Positions 16,906 to 27,300 of a stretch of 64,000 bases of DNA are shown one piece after another. The DNA lies in assembly GCF_040120695.1 (NCBI RefSeq), contig NZ_JBEEAC010000031.1, forward strand, positions 1-64,000, in the 5' to 3' direction. Position numbers and translations under genes: made by a program. The stretch comes from Plantactinospora sp040120695 (lineage in GTDB: Bacteria > Actinomycetota > Actinomycetes > Mycobacteriales > Micromonosporaceae). The stretch's first letter is position 1; each line of letters begins with the position of its first letter. The notes beneath the pieces are model-generated. The model saw only the letters and a list, made by a program, of their open reading frames with translations. It was not told the DNA's origin and searched no databases.

Positions 16906-17904
16906 ATGGCCGGTTACTGGGGACGGGAAAGCGGATTCAGCACCGCCGACGCGCTGCGGGTGGTCGGCGTGCGCAGGCAGGAGGTGGAGCGGCTTGCCGG
17001 CAGCATCTTCGCCGACCGACCCGCCTTCCTGGTCGGTTCCCTGGCGGCGGGACTGGGCAATGAGGGCAGCGACATCGACGTACACGTCTTCACCGAAGGT
17101 GACGCGCCGGTCGGCCTGATGGAGCTGTTCGCGGGCGAACGGCCGGTCGAGGTGCAGCAGTTCGATCTCGGCATACCCCGGGGCCTCATGGCCGGGTTCC
17201 GGGCCAACGCCGCGGTCCGGCAGTTGAAGATCGGGCCGTGTGCGGTGGGCGGTGAGGCGCCGGCGCGCGCCACCCAACGCCGGATGGCTCACTGGCTGTA
17301 CGCTCTGCCGTTCTCCGCCGACCAGATGCCGGCACGGGTCTTCGCGGAGGACGACGAGTCCTGGGTCCACGCGGTCCTGGTCCGTGGCGCGGTGGAGGAG
17401 ACCCTGCTGTGCGCGGCAACTGCCATCCTTGCCGAGGAGACCGGCGCCTCCGCCACCGCCTACACCTGGCGGCGCACCGGACGCTGGCTGCTGGAGACCG
17501 TCGTGCGGGCGGCCGGTGATCTCTTCGTCGCGGAGAAGTGGCTACCCCGGAGGATCGCTCGGGCGGGCGTGGCGGCGAGTCTGGCCGGCGACCTGTACGG
17601 GCTGACCGATGGCGCGGGCTTCCGGAAGGTGCTGGGCCGGCTCGGGGTCGAGGGGCTCGACCCGAAGGACGTGGTCGTGCTGCGCCGGCCCGACGACGCC
17701 GAGCCAGTGAAGATCGGTCCGGCCAGGTTCATCCTGCTGACGAAGACCCGGCTGGTGCAGGACACCGGGGTACCTGCGGGGCCGCTCGGCGACGCGCTGG
17801 CCGACGTCGGCCCGGAAGCGGTGTTGCGGGCGGTGGGCAGCCAGGAGTTGATTCCCAGAGTAGATCCGTCACGATTGGATGCGGTGCTCAGTGACCAGCT
17901 ATGA
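16906..17904 (+). CDS. Pol-beta-superfamily nucleotidyltransferase-like protein
   Basis: 332 residues. Near the N-terminus is the nucleotidyltransferase signature GSLAAGLGNEGSDID (G44, S45, then D56 and D58 as metal ligands). The rest is helical without a known domain. Proteins of this superfamily transfer NMP to hydroxyl or phosphate groups, for example in antibiotic adenylylation. ATG at 16906 is placed 9 nt after GGGAGGG. The third acidic residue may lie in VEVQQFD. It follows the second kinase with no gap. It could activate a phosphorylated or phosphonate intermediate with a nucleotide, or modify the product for self-resistance; neither is proven. Confidence 0.72.
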   Translation: MAGYWGRESGFSTADALRVVGVRRQEVERLAGSIFADRPAFLVGSLAAGLGNEGSDIDVHVFTEGDAPVGLMELFAGERPVEVQQFDLGIPRGLMAGFRANAAVRQLKIGPCAVGGEAPARATQRRMAHWLYALPFSADQMPARVFAEDDESWVHAVLVRGAVEETLLCAATAILAEETGASATAYTWRRTGRWLLETVVRAAGDLFVAEKWLPRRIARAGVAASLAGDLYGLTDGAGFRKVLGRLGVEGLDPKDVVVLRRPDDAEPVKIGPARFILLTKTRLVQDTGVPAGPLGDALADVGPEAVLRAVGSQELIPRVDPSRLDAVLSDQL

Positions 17905-18379
17905 CGCCTACTGGATGGCGACTAGCGCGACCGTCGCCACCTGGGTCTACGCCCTGCACGTACAGCCGTTCCACGTGGATGTGGAGGCGGCGCTGGCGGC
18001 GACCGAGTGGCCGACCGCTACCGAGGCGGCGGGGTTGATGCTCAAGGAGATCGGGGTCTGCACGCTGGCTCTGCACGGCTACCGGGACACGCCGTTCGAG
18101 GCGGAGGTGCACGCATCTCTGCTCACCCTCGAACCCGAGTTGGTCGAGACCATGAGTCGGGTGCCCGTACCGATCGGCGCGGGTGAAGCCGAGGCCCGAT
18201 CCGCCGCGCGACTGGCGTTCGAAGCTGAGGAACGGCTGGTCGAACGGCTGCCGATCTACGTGCCGATGCTGCGCAGTCCGGAGGGCTTCTTCCCGGCGCT
18301 GCGGCTCGGCGCGGACCTGGACAAGCTCCGCGACACCCTGCAGATGCCCAAGACGTTCTGGCGCAACTGGATCCCGTGA
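17891..18379 (+). CDS. Hypothetical protein
   Basis: About 162 residues, soluble, mainly helical, not recognised. GTG at 17891 overlaps the end of the previous gene; ATG at 17879 and ATG at 17915 are alternatives, and none has a strong ribosome site. The stop overlaps the next start (GTGA). The segment TWVYALHVQPFHVDVEA is faintly like the shared N-terminal block of the two hypothetical paralogues in this cluster. Coupled translation on both sides supports a real gene and a role in the same pathway. No function can be assigned. Confidence 0.65.
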   Translation: MTSYDAYWMATSATVATWVYALHVQPFHVDVEAALAATEWPTATEAAGLMLKEIGVCTLALHGYRDTPFEAEVHASLLTLEPELVETMSRVPVPIGAGEAEARSAARLAFEAEERLVERLPIYVPMLRSPEGFFPALRLGADLDKLRDTLQMPKTFWRNWIP

Positions 18380-18984
18380 GGCAGGGCGTGCGCGGGGGAG
18401 AGGCCGGCGCGGCCCCGCTGGCACTGGTGATGGTGGTGTCCGGCCCGGAGCGGCCCGCGATCCGCGCGGCCTGGTCCGACGCGGACGAACTGACCGCGGA
18501 CCTGATCGTGCTCGACCCTGCCGAGGACGGTTGGCCGGGTACGCCCGGGCCCTCCACGCTGGCCGGATCGACCGGCGGCGGCCCGTACGCCGTGTTCGCC
18601 TCCGGCCCGGTGGTTCACGACACGGTGGCCGCGATCGCCGGGCTGTCCGGGAACGACCGTCCGGTTCGGCTCTTCATCGCGCACGCCCGGCCGCCCGTGT
18701 GGCGACCGGAGCGGCCACCCATGATCCACGTGCCGTGCGGGGTGCTGTCCGGCTTGCGCGACCAGGCGGCCCCGCCGGTCGCCATGGCCGGCTGGCGTCG
18801 TCACTGTGCCGGTCCGTTCAGCCTTCAGGTCTTCGACGCCGACGGCGGATTCCTGGGTACCCACAGCCGCGAGGCGCTCTCGGGGATCCTGGAGGACCTG
18901 CGGATGATGCCGACGCAGGCACCGGGCCGGGGATTCCGGAAGGTACGGGTTGACCCGGACGAACCGACCGGGGAGGCCCGGTGA
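18376..18984 (+). CDS. Type II thioesterase-like protein with decayed active site
   Basis: 202 residues. The middle segment PYAVFASGPVVHDTVAAIAG, followed by an RLFIAHARPP strand, can be laid on the type II thioesterase pattern 'YALFGHSMGA...VRLFVSGRRAP'. The C-terminus PFSLQVFDADGGFL fits 'F-x-L-R-V-F-x-G-G-H-F-F-L'. In this protein the GHSMG nucleophile elbow and the catalytic His of 'GGHFF' are missing. It is therefore either a non-catalytic relative or an enzyme with another chemistry. GTG at 18376 lies in the previous stop. The resemblance is by eye and needs a profile search; otherwise it should be called hypothetical. Confidence 0.55.
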   Translation: MRQGVRGGEAGAAPLALVMVVSGPERPAIRAAWSDADELTADLIVLDPAEDGWPGTPGPSTLAGSTGGGPYAVFASGPVVHDTVAAIAGLSGNDRPVRLFIAHARPPVWRPERPPMIHVPCGVLSGLRDQAAPPVAMAGWRRHCAGPFSLQVFDADGGFLGTHSREALSGILEDLRMMPTQAPGRGFRKVRVDPDEPTGEAR

Positions 18985-19934
18985 CCGGGGTGAGCGTGGA
19001 TGAGATCGACCGGCTGGTGTCGCTCCTGCGCCGGATTCCGCTGCACGCCCGGCGATTTGCACTGACGCCGGCGGCGGCCCGGAGTTCGTACCGGCTCGAC
19101 GCCGACCTGCTCGAACTGCTCGTGGCGGCCGGGCTGCCGCACGTGGGCACGGGCGAAGACCGGTTGTTCGACCACCATGACCTGCTCAACGTCTCGCTCT
19201 GTCTGCACCGGCGCTCGCCCCAGCGGGTGGCGATGCGGTACTGGGCGGCGGTGCTCGACCGACCCGTCGGCGAGTGTCGCGAGTACGAGCTCTCCTATCT
19301 CCCGGTGTGCCCGTCGCCCGGGCACCCGGGCGACTGCAGGTTCCTGCTGTGCGAGCCGGAGGGCCGAGAGTCGGTGCGGTGCGGCGCCGGCGACGGCGCG
19401 ACCGCCCTGCTGACGGTGCGGGTGCGGCTGCTCAACGACTGGCCACCGCTCCCGGACGAACTCGTGGCGGTCATCCAGGAAACCGACGGGATCGAGTTCC
19501 ACCGCGTGCCGGACAGCCTCCGCTGGGACGTCGGTTTCCTGCTCGGGCAGGGCTTCGGTGACTGCGCGGCGACCGCGCGCCTGCTTGTCGAGCGGGGCGT
19601 GCGCAGGGGACTCACCATGCGGCCGGTGTTCGGGCTCATCGTCGCGCCCCCGTACTCGGCGCCGCATTTCTGGGCGGAGGTGCTCGTCGACGGGCGGTGG
19701 GTGCCCGCCGACCCGGGGATCATCCGTGGCCTGATCCGGTGGGATCTACTGGATCCGGCCTGGCCGGTGTACCGCTCGCCGGGGGCGTTTCTGGCCCGCC
19801 TCAGTACCCGACACGCGTTCATCGCCTCGCACGAGGGCGTCGCCGCCGACGTCGCGGTACGTACCCGGCAACTGCCGACCACGGGTGCGTCCGGTCCGGG
19901 ACCGGCATCGGAGCCGAGGGCGGGTGCCGGATGA
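18981..19934 (+). CDS. Transglutaminase-like cysteine-domain protein
   Basis: 317 residues. The C-terminal half carries a transglutaminase-like papain-fold core. C195 is in GQGFGDCAATARLLV, H229 in SAPHFWAEVLVDGRW, and D244 in VPADP, in the correct order and spacing for the Cys-His-Asp triad. Such domains act as amidases, peptidases or amide-forming acyltransferases in natural-product pathways. The first 180 residues are not recognised and contain an MerR-like or helical start. GTG at 18981, after GGGGAGG at 18970-18976, overlaps the previous stop. An amide-bond step on a thioester or acyl phosphate is a reasonable guess from context. Confidence 0.78.
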   Translation: MTGVSVDEIDRLVSLLRRIPLHARRFALTPAAARSSYRLDADLLELLVAAGLPHVGTGEDRLFDHHDLLNVSLCLHRRSPQRVAMRYWAAVLDRPVGECREYELSYLPVCPSPGHPGDCRFLLCEPEGRESVRCGAGDGATALLTVRVRLLNDWPPLPDELVAVIQETDGIEFHRVPDSLRWDVGFLLGQGFGDCAATARLLVERGVRRGLTMRPVFGLIVAPPYSAPHFWAEVLVDGRWVPADPGIIRGLIRWDLLDPAWPVYRSPGAFLARLSTRHAFIASHEGVAADVAVRTRQLPTTGASGPGPASEPRAGAG

Positions 19935-21130
19935 GGCGATCCGATCCGGCCGGGACAACCATCCGAGGGCCGCTCGACGGGGTACCACTGCTGGCGGACG
20001 TGCCCATCGACGCGGGCGCGCGATGGATCTACACCGCCGGCTTCAACGTCGCGCCGGGTAGCCGGAGCATGGGACGGGTCGACATCGAGCGGGCCGACCT
20101 GGCCAGGCTCGCCGACCATGGGGCCAGGGTGGCCGTGCTGTCGCATCAGGGCGACGGGCCGCACAACGCCCGGCATCTCGGCCATGTGGCCCGTCATCTG
20201 AGCCGCACCCTGGGCCGGCGGGTCGGGTACCTGCCGATCAGCGTCGGCGACATGGCGAGGCGGGCGGCCCGCGCAATGCGCCCCGGAGACGTCGTGATCT
20301 TCGGTAACACCCGGTTCCATCCCGGTGAGCAGGCAAACGATTCGATGTTGGCGGGGGAGTTTGCCCAGCTCGGCGACCTGGTCGCCGTCGGTGGGTTCGC
20401 CAAGGCGCACCGGGTGCACGCGTCCAACGTGGGTATCCTGGCGTACCGGCCGGGCTTTGTCGCCCGCAGCATCGCAGACGAGATTCGACTGCTGGAGCCC
20501 TGGGCGCGGACGGACGAAGCGAGATACTCGGTCGCGGCCCTCGGCGGCACCAAGCTGGAGAAGTCCGAAGTCGGGCTGGCGCACCTGGTGGACCGGTACG
20601 ACCTCGTCATCGTGGGCGGGGCCGTGCTCAACGCCGTCCTCGTGGCGCTCGGTCACCCCGTCGGCGGCTCGGAACTCGGCAGCCACCCGGAACGCTGCGT
20701 GGCCGCCGCCCGGAAAGTGCTGGCCCGGCCTACCAGGGCAGAGTTGTACGTCCCGGCACAGGTCGTCGTCGCGCCCAGGAACGGCACCGGGCCGGCCAGG
20801 GTGTGCCGGGTCGGCGAGCCGATCAGCGATGCCGAGTGGATCGTCGACCTCATCCTCGAACCGGGAGTCCTGCACCGGCTGGCCCGGCTTGGCGGGTCCG
20901 GGGGGCGGGGACTGCTGGCCGGTACGCCGGCACTGTACCGGCAGGGTCATCGGCGGACGACGGATCTCCTGCTCACCGCGTTCTCCTCGCCCGGGGCGCG
21001 CTCGCTGCTGCTGGGCGGTGACACCGTCGCCGAGCTGCCATGGAGCGGTCCGGCGAGCACCGGCGGCGGGTCGGCGTTGACCGTGCTCGCCACCGGGGGC
21101 TGCCGGCTGCTGGACGTCCTGCGACGGTGA
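19931..21130 (+). CDS. Phosphoglycerate kinase homologue
   Basis: 399 residues, full PGK length. Both lobes are recognisable: FGNTRFHPGEQAND, AKAHRVHASNVG, LGGTKLEKSEVG with the catalytic Lys at K208, and LGGDTVAEL with STGGGSALTVL at the C-terminus. PGK phosphorylates a carboxylate to an acyl phosphate with ATP. The substrate site is altered: the family motif 'R-V-D-F-N' is TAGFN (35-39), so the 3-phosphoglycerate-binding Asp is Gly, and the Arg of SHLGR is Asp (SHQGD, 71-75). The ATG overlaps the preceding stop. It is probably a dedicated carboxylate kinase, perhaps for a phosphonate analogue of 3-phosphoglycerate, rather than the glycolytic enzyme. It is the last gene of the operon. Confidence 0.88.
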   Translation: MRRSDPAGTTIRGPLDGVPLLADVPIDAGARWIYTAGFNVAPGSRSMGRVDIERADLARLADHGARVAVLSHQGDGPHNARHLGHVARHLSRTLGRRVGYLPISVGDMARRAARAMRPGDVVIFGNTRFHPGEQANDSMLAGEFAQLGDLVAVGGFAKAHRVHASNVGILAYRPGFVARSIADEIRLLEPWARTDEARYSVAALGGTKLEKSEVGLAHLVDRYDLVIVGGAVLNAVLVALGHPVGGSELGSHPERCVAAARKVLARPTRAELYVPAQVVVAPRNGTGPARVCRVGEPISDAEWIVDLILEPGVLHRLARLGGSGGRGLLAGTPALYRQGHRRTTDLLLTAFSSPGARSLLLGGDTVAELPWSGPASTGGGSALTVLATGGCRLLDVLRR

Positions 21131-21156
21131 CGGCCGGAGCAGGACCTGCCGCCGTC
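21129..21156 (+). terminator. Possible hairpin at the end of the biosynthetic operon
   Basis: The arms GACGGC (21129-21134) and GCCGTC (21151-21156) pair, with an inner GCAGG/CCTGC pairing. The structure starts inside the PGK stop codon and has no T-tract, so it is a weak intrinsic terminator at best. Confidence 0.35.
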
Positions 21157-21351
21157 CCGGCGTAGCGGTCGCCGATCGAGGCGGTTGGTGCGGCGGAACG
21201 CACATCGACGGTACACGCGCGCGTACAACCGGTGACCGACTCGCGTCCGGTTGAGAGTGCTTTGTGCCATCTCACGGCCTTGGTCGGAGGGGACCCGTCG
21301 CTACCATTCGACGACCACTGATGTGTGTCGATGCATGGTCGGGGGTTCGAG

Positions 21352-24300
21352 ATGGACGGGACGGCACGGGTACGTGCAAGAGCCGCACTGATCGGCGGTA
21401 CGGCACTCGCCCTGCTGCTGTCCGGGAACGTACCCGCCCGGGGTGCGCCGGCCGCCGGCAACGAGGCGCGTGCCGTCGCGCCGGCGGCGCTCTCGGTCGC
21501 CGGTACGCCGGTGGCCCGCAAGCCGGTGCCGCCGGACCCGGCGGAACGAGCCGCGGCCGGACCCGCCCCGGTCGCCGTCTGGCCGGCGCCGGGCACCGCG
21601 GAGGTGACCACGCCGGCCAGAGGTGGTGCGGGCGTCGCGGCAGCGTCCAGCCGCGCCGGTGACCTGCCGATCTGGCTCGGCGCGGCGGGACCGGAGAGCG
21701 TCCGTACCAGGGTCGAGGTGCTCGCCCCGGACCAGCCGCGGCGACTCGGCATCACCGGCATGCTGATCCGGCTCGGCCGCGCGGACCCGGCTGCGGGGAC
21801 CAAGCCCGCCCGGGTGGCGCTGGAGGTGGACTATTCCGCCTTCCGGGCGGCGGTCGGCGGCGAGTTCGCCGCCCGGCTGCGCCTGGTCCGGCTGCCCGAC
21901 TGCGCGCTGTCGGCCAGCTGCGCGACCGGCGCGGCCGAGGTGACCACCCGCAACCGGTTCCGGGACAGCCGGCTGCGGGCCGAGGTGGAGGTGCCGGCCA
22001 CCGGCAGCGCCCTGTACGCGGTGATGGCCGCCCCGTCCGGCAGCACCGGTTCGTTCGCCGCGACCGAACTGGCCCCGTCCGCCCGATGGCAGGTCGGATT
22101 GCAGTCCGGTGAATTCACCTGGTCGTACGGGATGAAGGCGCCGCAGGTGCCGGGCCCGGAGCCTGAGCTGTCCCTTACCTACTCGTCGGGCGGCGTGGAC
22201 GGCCGGATGGGCTCGTCGAACAACCAGCCGTCCTGGGTCGGTGAGGGCTTCGACCTCGCGCCCGGCTACATCCAGCGCTCGTACCGGCAGTGTCAGAAGG
22301 ACAGCGGCGGCAACGCGGGCACCCTCGACCAGTGCTGGGTGTCGCAGAACGCCACCTCGGTCTTCGACGGGGTGGGCGGGGAACTGGTCCGGGACGATGT
22401 CACCGGCACGTGGCGGGCGCAGGAGGACAACGGCTGGCGAGTCGAGTTGCTCACCGGCGCCAACAACGGTGACAACGACGGTGAGCACTGGCGGCTGACC
22501 TCGCCCGAGGGCACCCAGTACTACTTCGGCCTGAATCGGCTACCCGGCTGGACCGGCGGGCAGACCGAGACGCAGTCCGCCTGGACCGTCCCGGTCTTCG
22601 GCAACCACCCGGACGAGCCGTGCCGCACCAGCAACCCGGCCACCTCCTGGTGCCACCAGGCGTACCGGTGGAACCTGGACTACGTCGTCGACCGGCACGG
22701 CGACGTGATCTCGTACCACTACCAGAAGGAAACCAACTCCTACGGGCGCTGGAACGGTATGCCGTACTTCGGCGAGACCACGCCGTACACCCGGGGTGGC
22801 TACCTGGCCCGGGTGGACTACGGCCAGCGGGCCGACTCGATCTACACCCGCCCGGCCCCGGCCCGGATCGTCTACACCGTGGCCGACCGCTGCCGGACCA
22901 CCGGCACCGCGTGCGACCCGGCGAACCCGGCCAACTGGAAGAACTGGCCGGACACCCCGTGGGACCAGAGCTGCGTCAGCTCCTGCACGTACTACTGGGA
23001 GCCGACGTTCTGGAGCGGCAAGCGGCTCGCCTCGGTCGCCACCGAGGTGCAGACCGGCGGCGGTTACGCGCGGGTGGACTCGTGGACCCTGCGCCACTCC
23101 TATCCCGACCCGTACCCGTCGTCGGAGCCGTGGGGCGAGGAGGGCGACGCCAGCCGGTCGCTGTGGCTCAACGGCATCACCCGTACCGGGCAGGTGGACG
23201 GGACGATCGCCCTGCCCGAGGTGACCTTCGCCGGCGTGGCGCTGGCCAACCGGCACAACTCCAACCAGGATTTCCCCAGCCTCTACAAGTGGCGGGTCGC
23301 GGCGATCAACAACGAGACCGGTGGCCGGACCGAGGTGCGGTACTCGTCCGCGCAGTGCGGCGTCGAGCCGTACCTCGCCCCGGACCGCAACGTGAGCCGC
23401 TGCTACCCGCACAGTGACCTCCCGTCGCCGTACGGCGGTCCCGACGTGTTCTACAAGTACCTGGTGGCCGGGGTGACCGAGCGCGACCTGGTGGGCGGCA
23501 ACCCGGACCAGGTCACCGAATACGAGTACGTCGGTGGGGCCGCCTGGCGGTACGACGACTCGGACGCCACGCCGACCGCCGACCGGACCTGGAACCAGTG
23601 GCGCGGGTACGAGAAGGTGCGGGTCCGCACCGGCAGCCCGGGATCGGGCACCCAGACCCTGACCGAGCACCTGTTCCTGCGCGGCATGCACGGCGACCCG
23701 AACCTCGACGGCACGACCAAGACCGTCCGGGTGGCCGACTCACGCGGCGGCGTCGTGAACGACCAGCCGTACTGGCGCGGCTTCGCCCGGGAGAAGACGG
23801 CGTTCGCGGTGGCCACCGGTGCGGCCGTCGAGACCACCCTGTCCGAGCCGATGCAGATCCGACGCACGGCCACCCGGGTCCGGCCGCACGGCGCGCTGGA
23901 GGCACACCTGATCGGCGAGAAGGTGGCGCAGACGGTGACCACGCTCTCCGGGGCGACCCGGACCACCGAGGTCCGCAACGACTACGACAGCTACGGCCGG
24001 CTGATCCGCACCAACGATCTGGGCGACGTCGCGGTGGCCGGGGACGACGTGTGCAACCGGGCCACCTACCTCGACAACCTGTCCGCCTGGGTGCTCAACG
24101 CGCAGGCCCGGGTGGAGACCGTGGGGGTGTCCTGCGACGCCACCCCCAGCTACCCGGCCGACCTGGTCTCCGACCGTCGGTTCTACTTCGACGGATCGAC
24201 CGTGTGGGGTGCCACGCCCAGCAGCGGAGACGTCACCCGGGTCGAGGAGGCGACCGGTCACAGCGGTGGGGCGCCGGTCTACGTGGTGACCGAGCGGATG

Positions 24301-27300
24301 GTGCGGGACGCGCACGGGCGGATCGTCGAGAAGTTCGACGCGTTGGGCAACCGGACCATGTCCACGTACGGCCCGGCGACCGGCGCGCCGCCGACCGTGC
24401 TGACCGTCACCAATCCGCTCGGGCACGTCACCACGACGAACTTCCACCCGCTGCTCGGGGTGGCGGTACGCACGGTGGACCAGAACAACCGGGTGGTCGA
24501 GACCGCCCACGACGCGCTGGGGCGGGTGCTGCGGGCCTGGGGTCCGGGCCGGGACCGGGCCAGCCAGACCCCGACCGTGGAGTTCGGGTACACGATCCGC
24601 AACACCGGGCCGTCGGTGGTGGAGACCCGCGCGCTGCTACCCGGCGGCAGCGGCTACCGCAGCAGCTTCACGTTGCACGACGGGCTCTTGCGGGAACGGC
24701 AGACGCAGTCCCCGTCACCGGCCGGCGGGCGGATCGTGGTCGACACCCGGTACGACGCGCACGGCCGGGTGGACCGCACCAGCGGTCCGTACTGGAACAA
24801 CCAGGCCGGTCCGGGCGGGACCCTGCTCGACGTACCGGACTCGTCGATCCCGGCCCTGACCCGGTTCCTCTACGACGGGGCGAACCGCGAGACGGCCGAG
24901 ATCTTCCTGAGCAACGGGGTGGAGAGGTGGCGCACCACGACCACGTACGGCGGGAACTGGATGGCGGTCGACCCGCCCGCCGGCCAGACCGCTACCCGTG
25001 AGGTCTACGACGGACTGCACCGGGTGGTGGAGCTGCACCAGTTCGTCGGCGGCGCCCCGACCGGGCTGTACGAGGTGACCCGGTACGGCTACGACAAGGC
25101 CGGGAACCTGGCCACGGTGACCGACCCGGCCGGCAACGTCTGGCGGAACTCGTACGACCTGCGCGGGCGCAAGACCCGTACGGAGGATCCGGACACCGGC
25201 ACCAGCACGTCCAGCTACGACCACGAGGGTCGGGTCACCTCGACCACCGACGGGCGGGGCCGAACCCTGGCGCACACCTACGACGCGCTGGGCCGCAAGA
25301 CCGGCACGTACGAGGGTTCGACCGGCGGGGCGAAGCTGGCCGAGTGGAGCTACGACACCGCACCGGGCGGCCGGGGACTGGTCGCGGGGGCGACCCGGCA
25401 CGCGGGCGGCCACGCGTACCGCACCGAGGTGCTCGGGTACGACGGGGCAGGTCGGCCCACCGGGAACGCGTTGGTGCTCCCGGCCGCAGAGGGGGCGCTC
25501 GCCGGGCGGTACGAGACCCGGTTCGAGTACAACGCGGGCGGGCAGGTCACCGCGACCCACCTGCCGGGTGCTGGCGACCTGCCGGCGGAAACGCTGCGGC
25601 ACGGGTACGGGGCGGGCGTGCTGAGCCTGCCGACCACGCTGGACACGTCGAGCACGACGCTGGTCGCCTCGACGGCATACACCGAGCTTGGGGAGCTGCG
25701 AGCGCTGTCGCTGGGTGCCGCGCCGGTGCAGGTGACCCGGGAGTTCGGCTACGAGACCGATACCCGGCGGCAGGCCAGCGCGGTGACCCGGACGAAGGCG
25801 GGTGGCACCGAGACCACGGTGTCGTCGGTCGGCTACAGCTACGACGCGAGCGGCAACGTGACCCGGATCGCGGACACGGCGGTGGCCGACACCCAGTGCT
25901 TCCGCTCCGACTACCTGCGCCGGCTCACCGAGGCCTGGACCCCGGCGTCCGGGGACTGCGGCACGCCGCCCAGCGTGGCCTCCCTCGGCGGGCCGGCGCT
26001 GTACTGGCATTCGTACCGCTACGACAACGTCGGCAACCGCACCTCGGAGACCTTCCGCTCGGCCGGCGGCGACACGGTCCGCTCCTACACCTATCCGGCC
26101 GCCGGCAGCCCGCAGCCGCACACGGTGCGATCGGTGACCACCACCGGGCCGGGCGGCTCCCGCACCGACACCTACGCCCACGACGCCGACGGCAACACCA
26201 CGGTCCGGACGGTCGACGGGGTGGCGCAGCAGTTGACCTGGGACGTGCAGGGGCAGCTCGGCTCGGTCACCGAGAACGGGAAGGCGGACACCTCCTACCT
26301 GTACGACGCGGATGGCGCCCGGTTGATCCGGCGTGACCCGGGCGGCACCACCGTCTACCTGGGTGACACCGAGCTGCGGTTGGCGGCCGGCGCGACGACG
26401 GTGACCGGTACCCGGTACTACGCCTTCGGCGAGCGGGCCGTCGCGGTCCGTACCACCGGAAAGCTGACCTGGCTGGTGCCGGACCATCACGGCACCGGGC
26501 AGCTGGCCATCGACGCCGCCACCTCGCAGGTCACCCGCCGGTACCTGCTGCCGTTCGGCAACCCGCGCGGCCCGGTGCCGCCGGGCTGGCCGGGTGAGCG
26601 GGGCTTCGTCGGCGGGACCGTCGACGGCACCGGGCTGGTACAGCTGGGAGCCCGCGAGTACGACCCGGACATCGGGCGGTTCGTGTCCGTCGACCCGCTG
26701 ATCGACACCGACGATCCTCAACAGCTGCACGGGTACGCGTACGCGAACAACAGCCCGGTCACGTTCACCGACCCGGACGGGTTGCTGGCCAACGCGAAGG
26801 AGAAGCCGAAGCCGAAGAAGCCGAGGGAGCCGAAGGAGCGCAAGCCGGACCCGCGCCTGGTCGGGGTGCGGGACAAGGAGATGCGGGAGCGGATTGTCAA
26901 GATCGCTGAGGCGGAGTGGAAGCGGTCGCAGAAGCTCGCCAAGAAGTACGGCGGTCTCGACAAGATCCCCGAGTCCGAGTTCGACAAGTACTTCAAGGAG
27001 CTTCGCAAGATGCTCGGCAAGAAGCTCTACAACGAGAAGTTCGGCTCCTGGTTCGAGAACGCCGACGCCAGAACGGCCTGGTGCGGGGTCTTCGCCACCT
27101 GGGTGCTGGTCAAGGCCGGCGTGAATCCCAAGGACCTACCCAAAGGGGCGGCGTGGGCGACGAACTGGGGCCGGAACGACGGTAAACACCGAGATCCACG
27201 TCCCGGCGACATCGTGGTGTTCGGGAAGCCCGGAGCGGACGGGCACGTGGAGTTCGTGACCAAGGTGCACAAGGACGGCACGATCACCACGATCGGCGGC

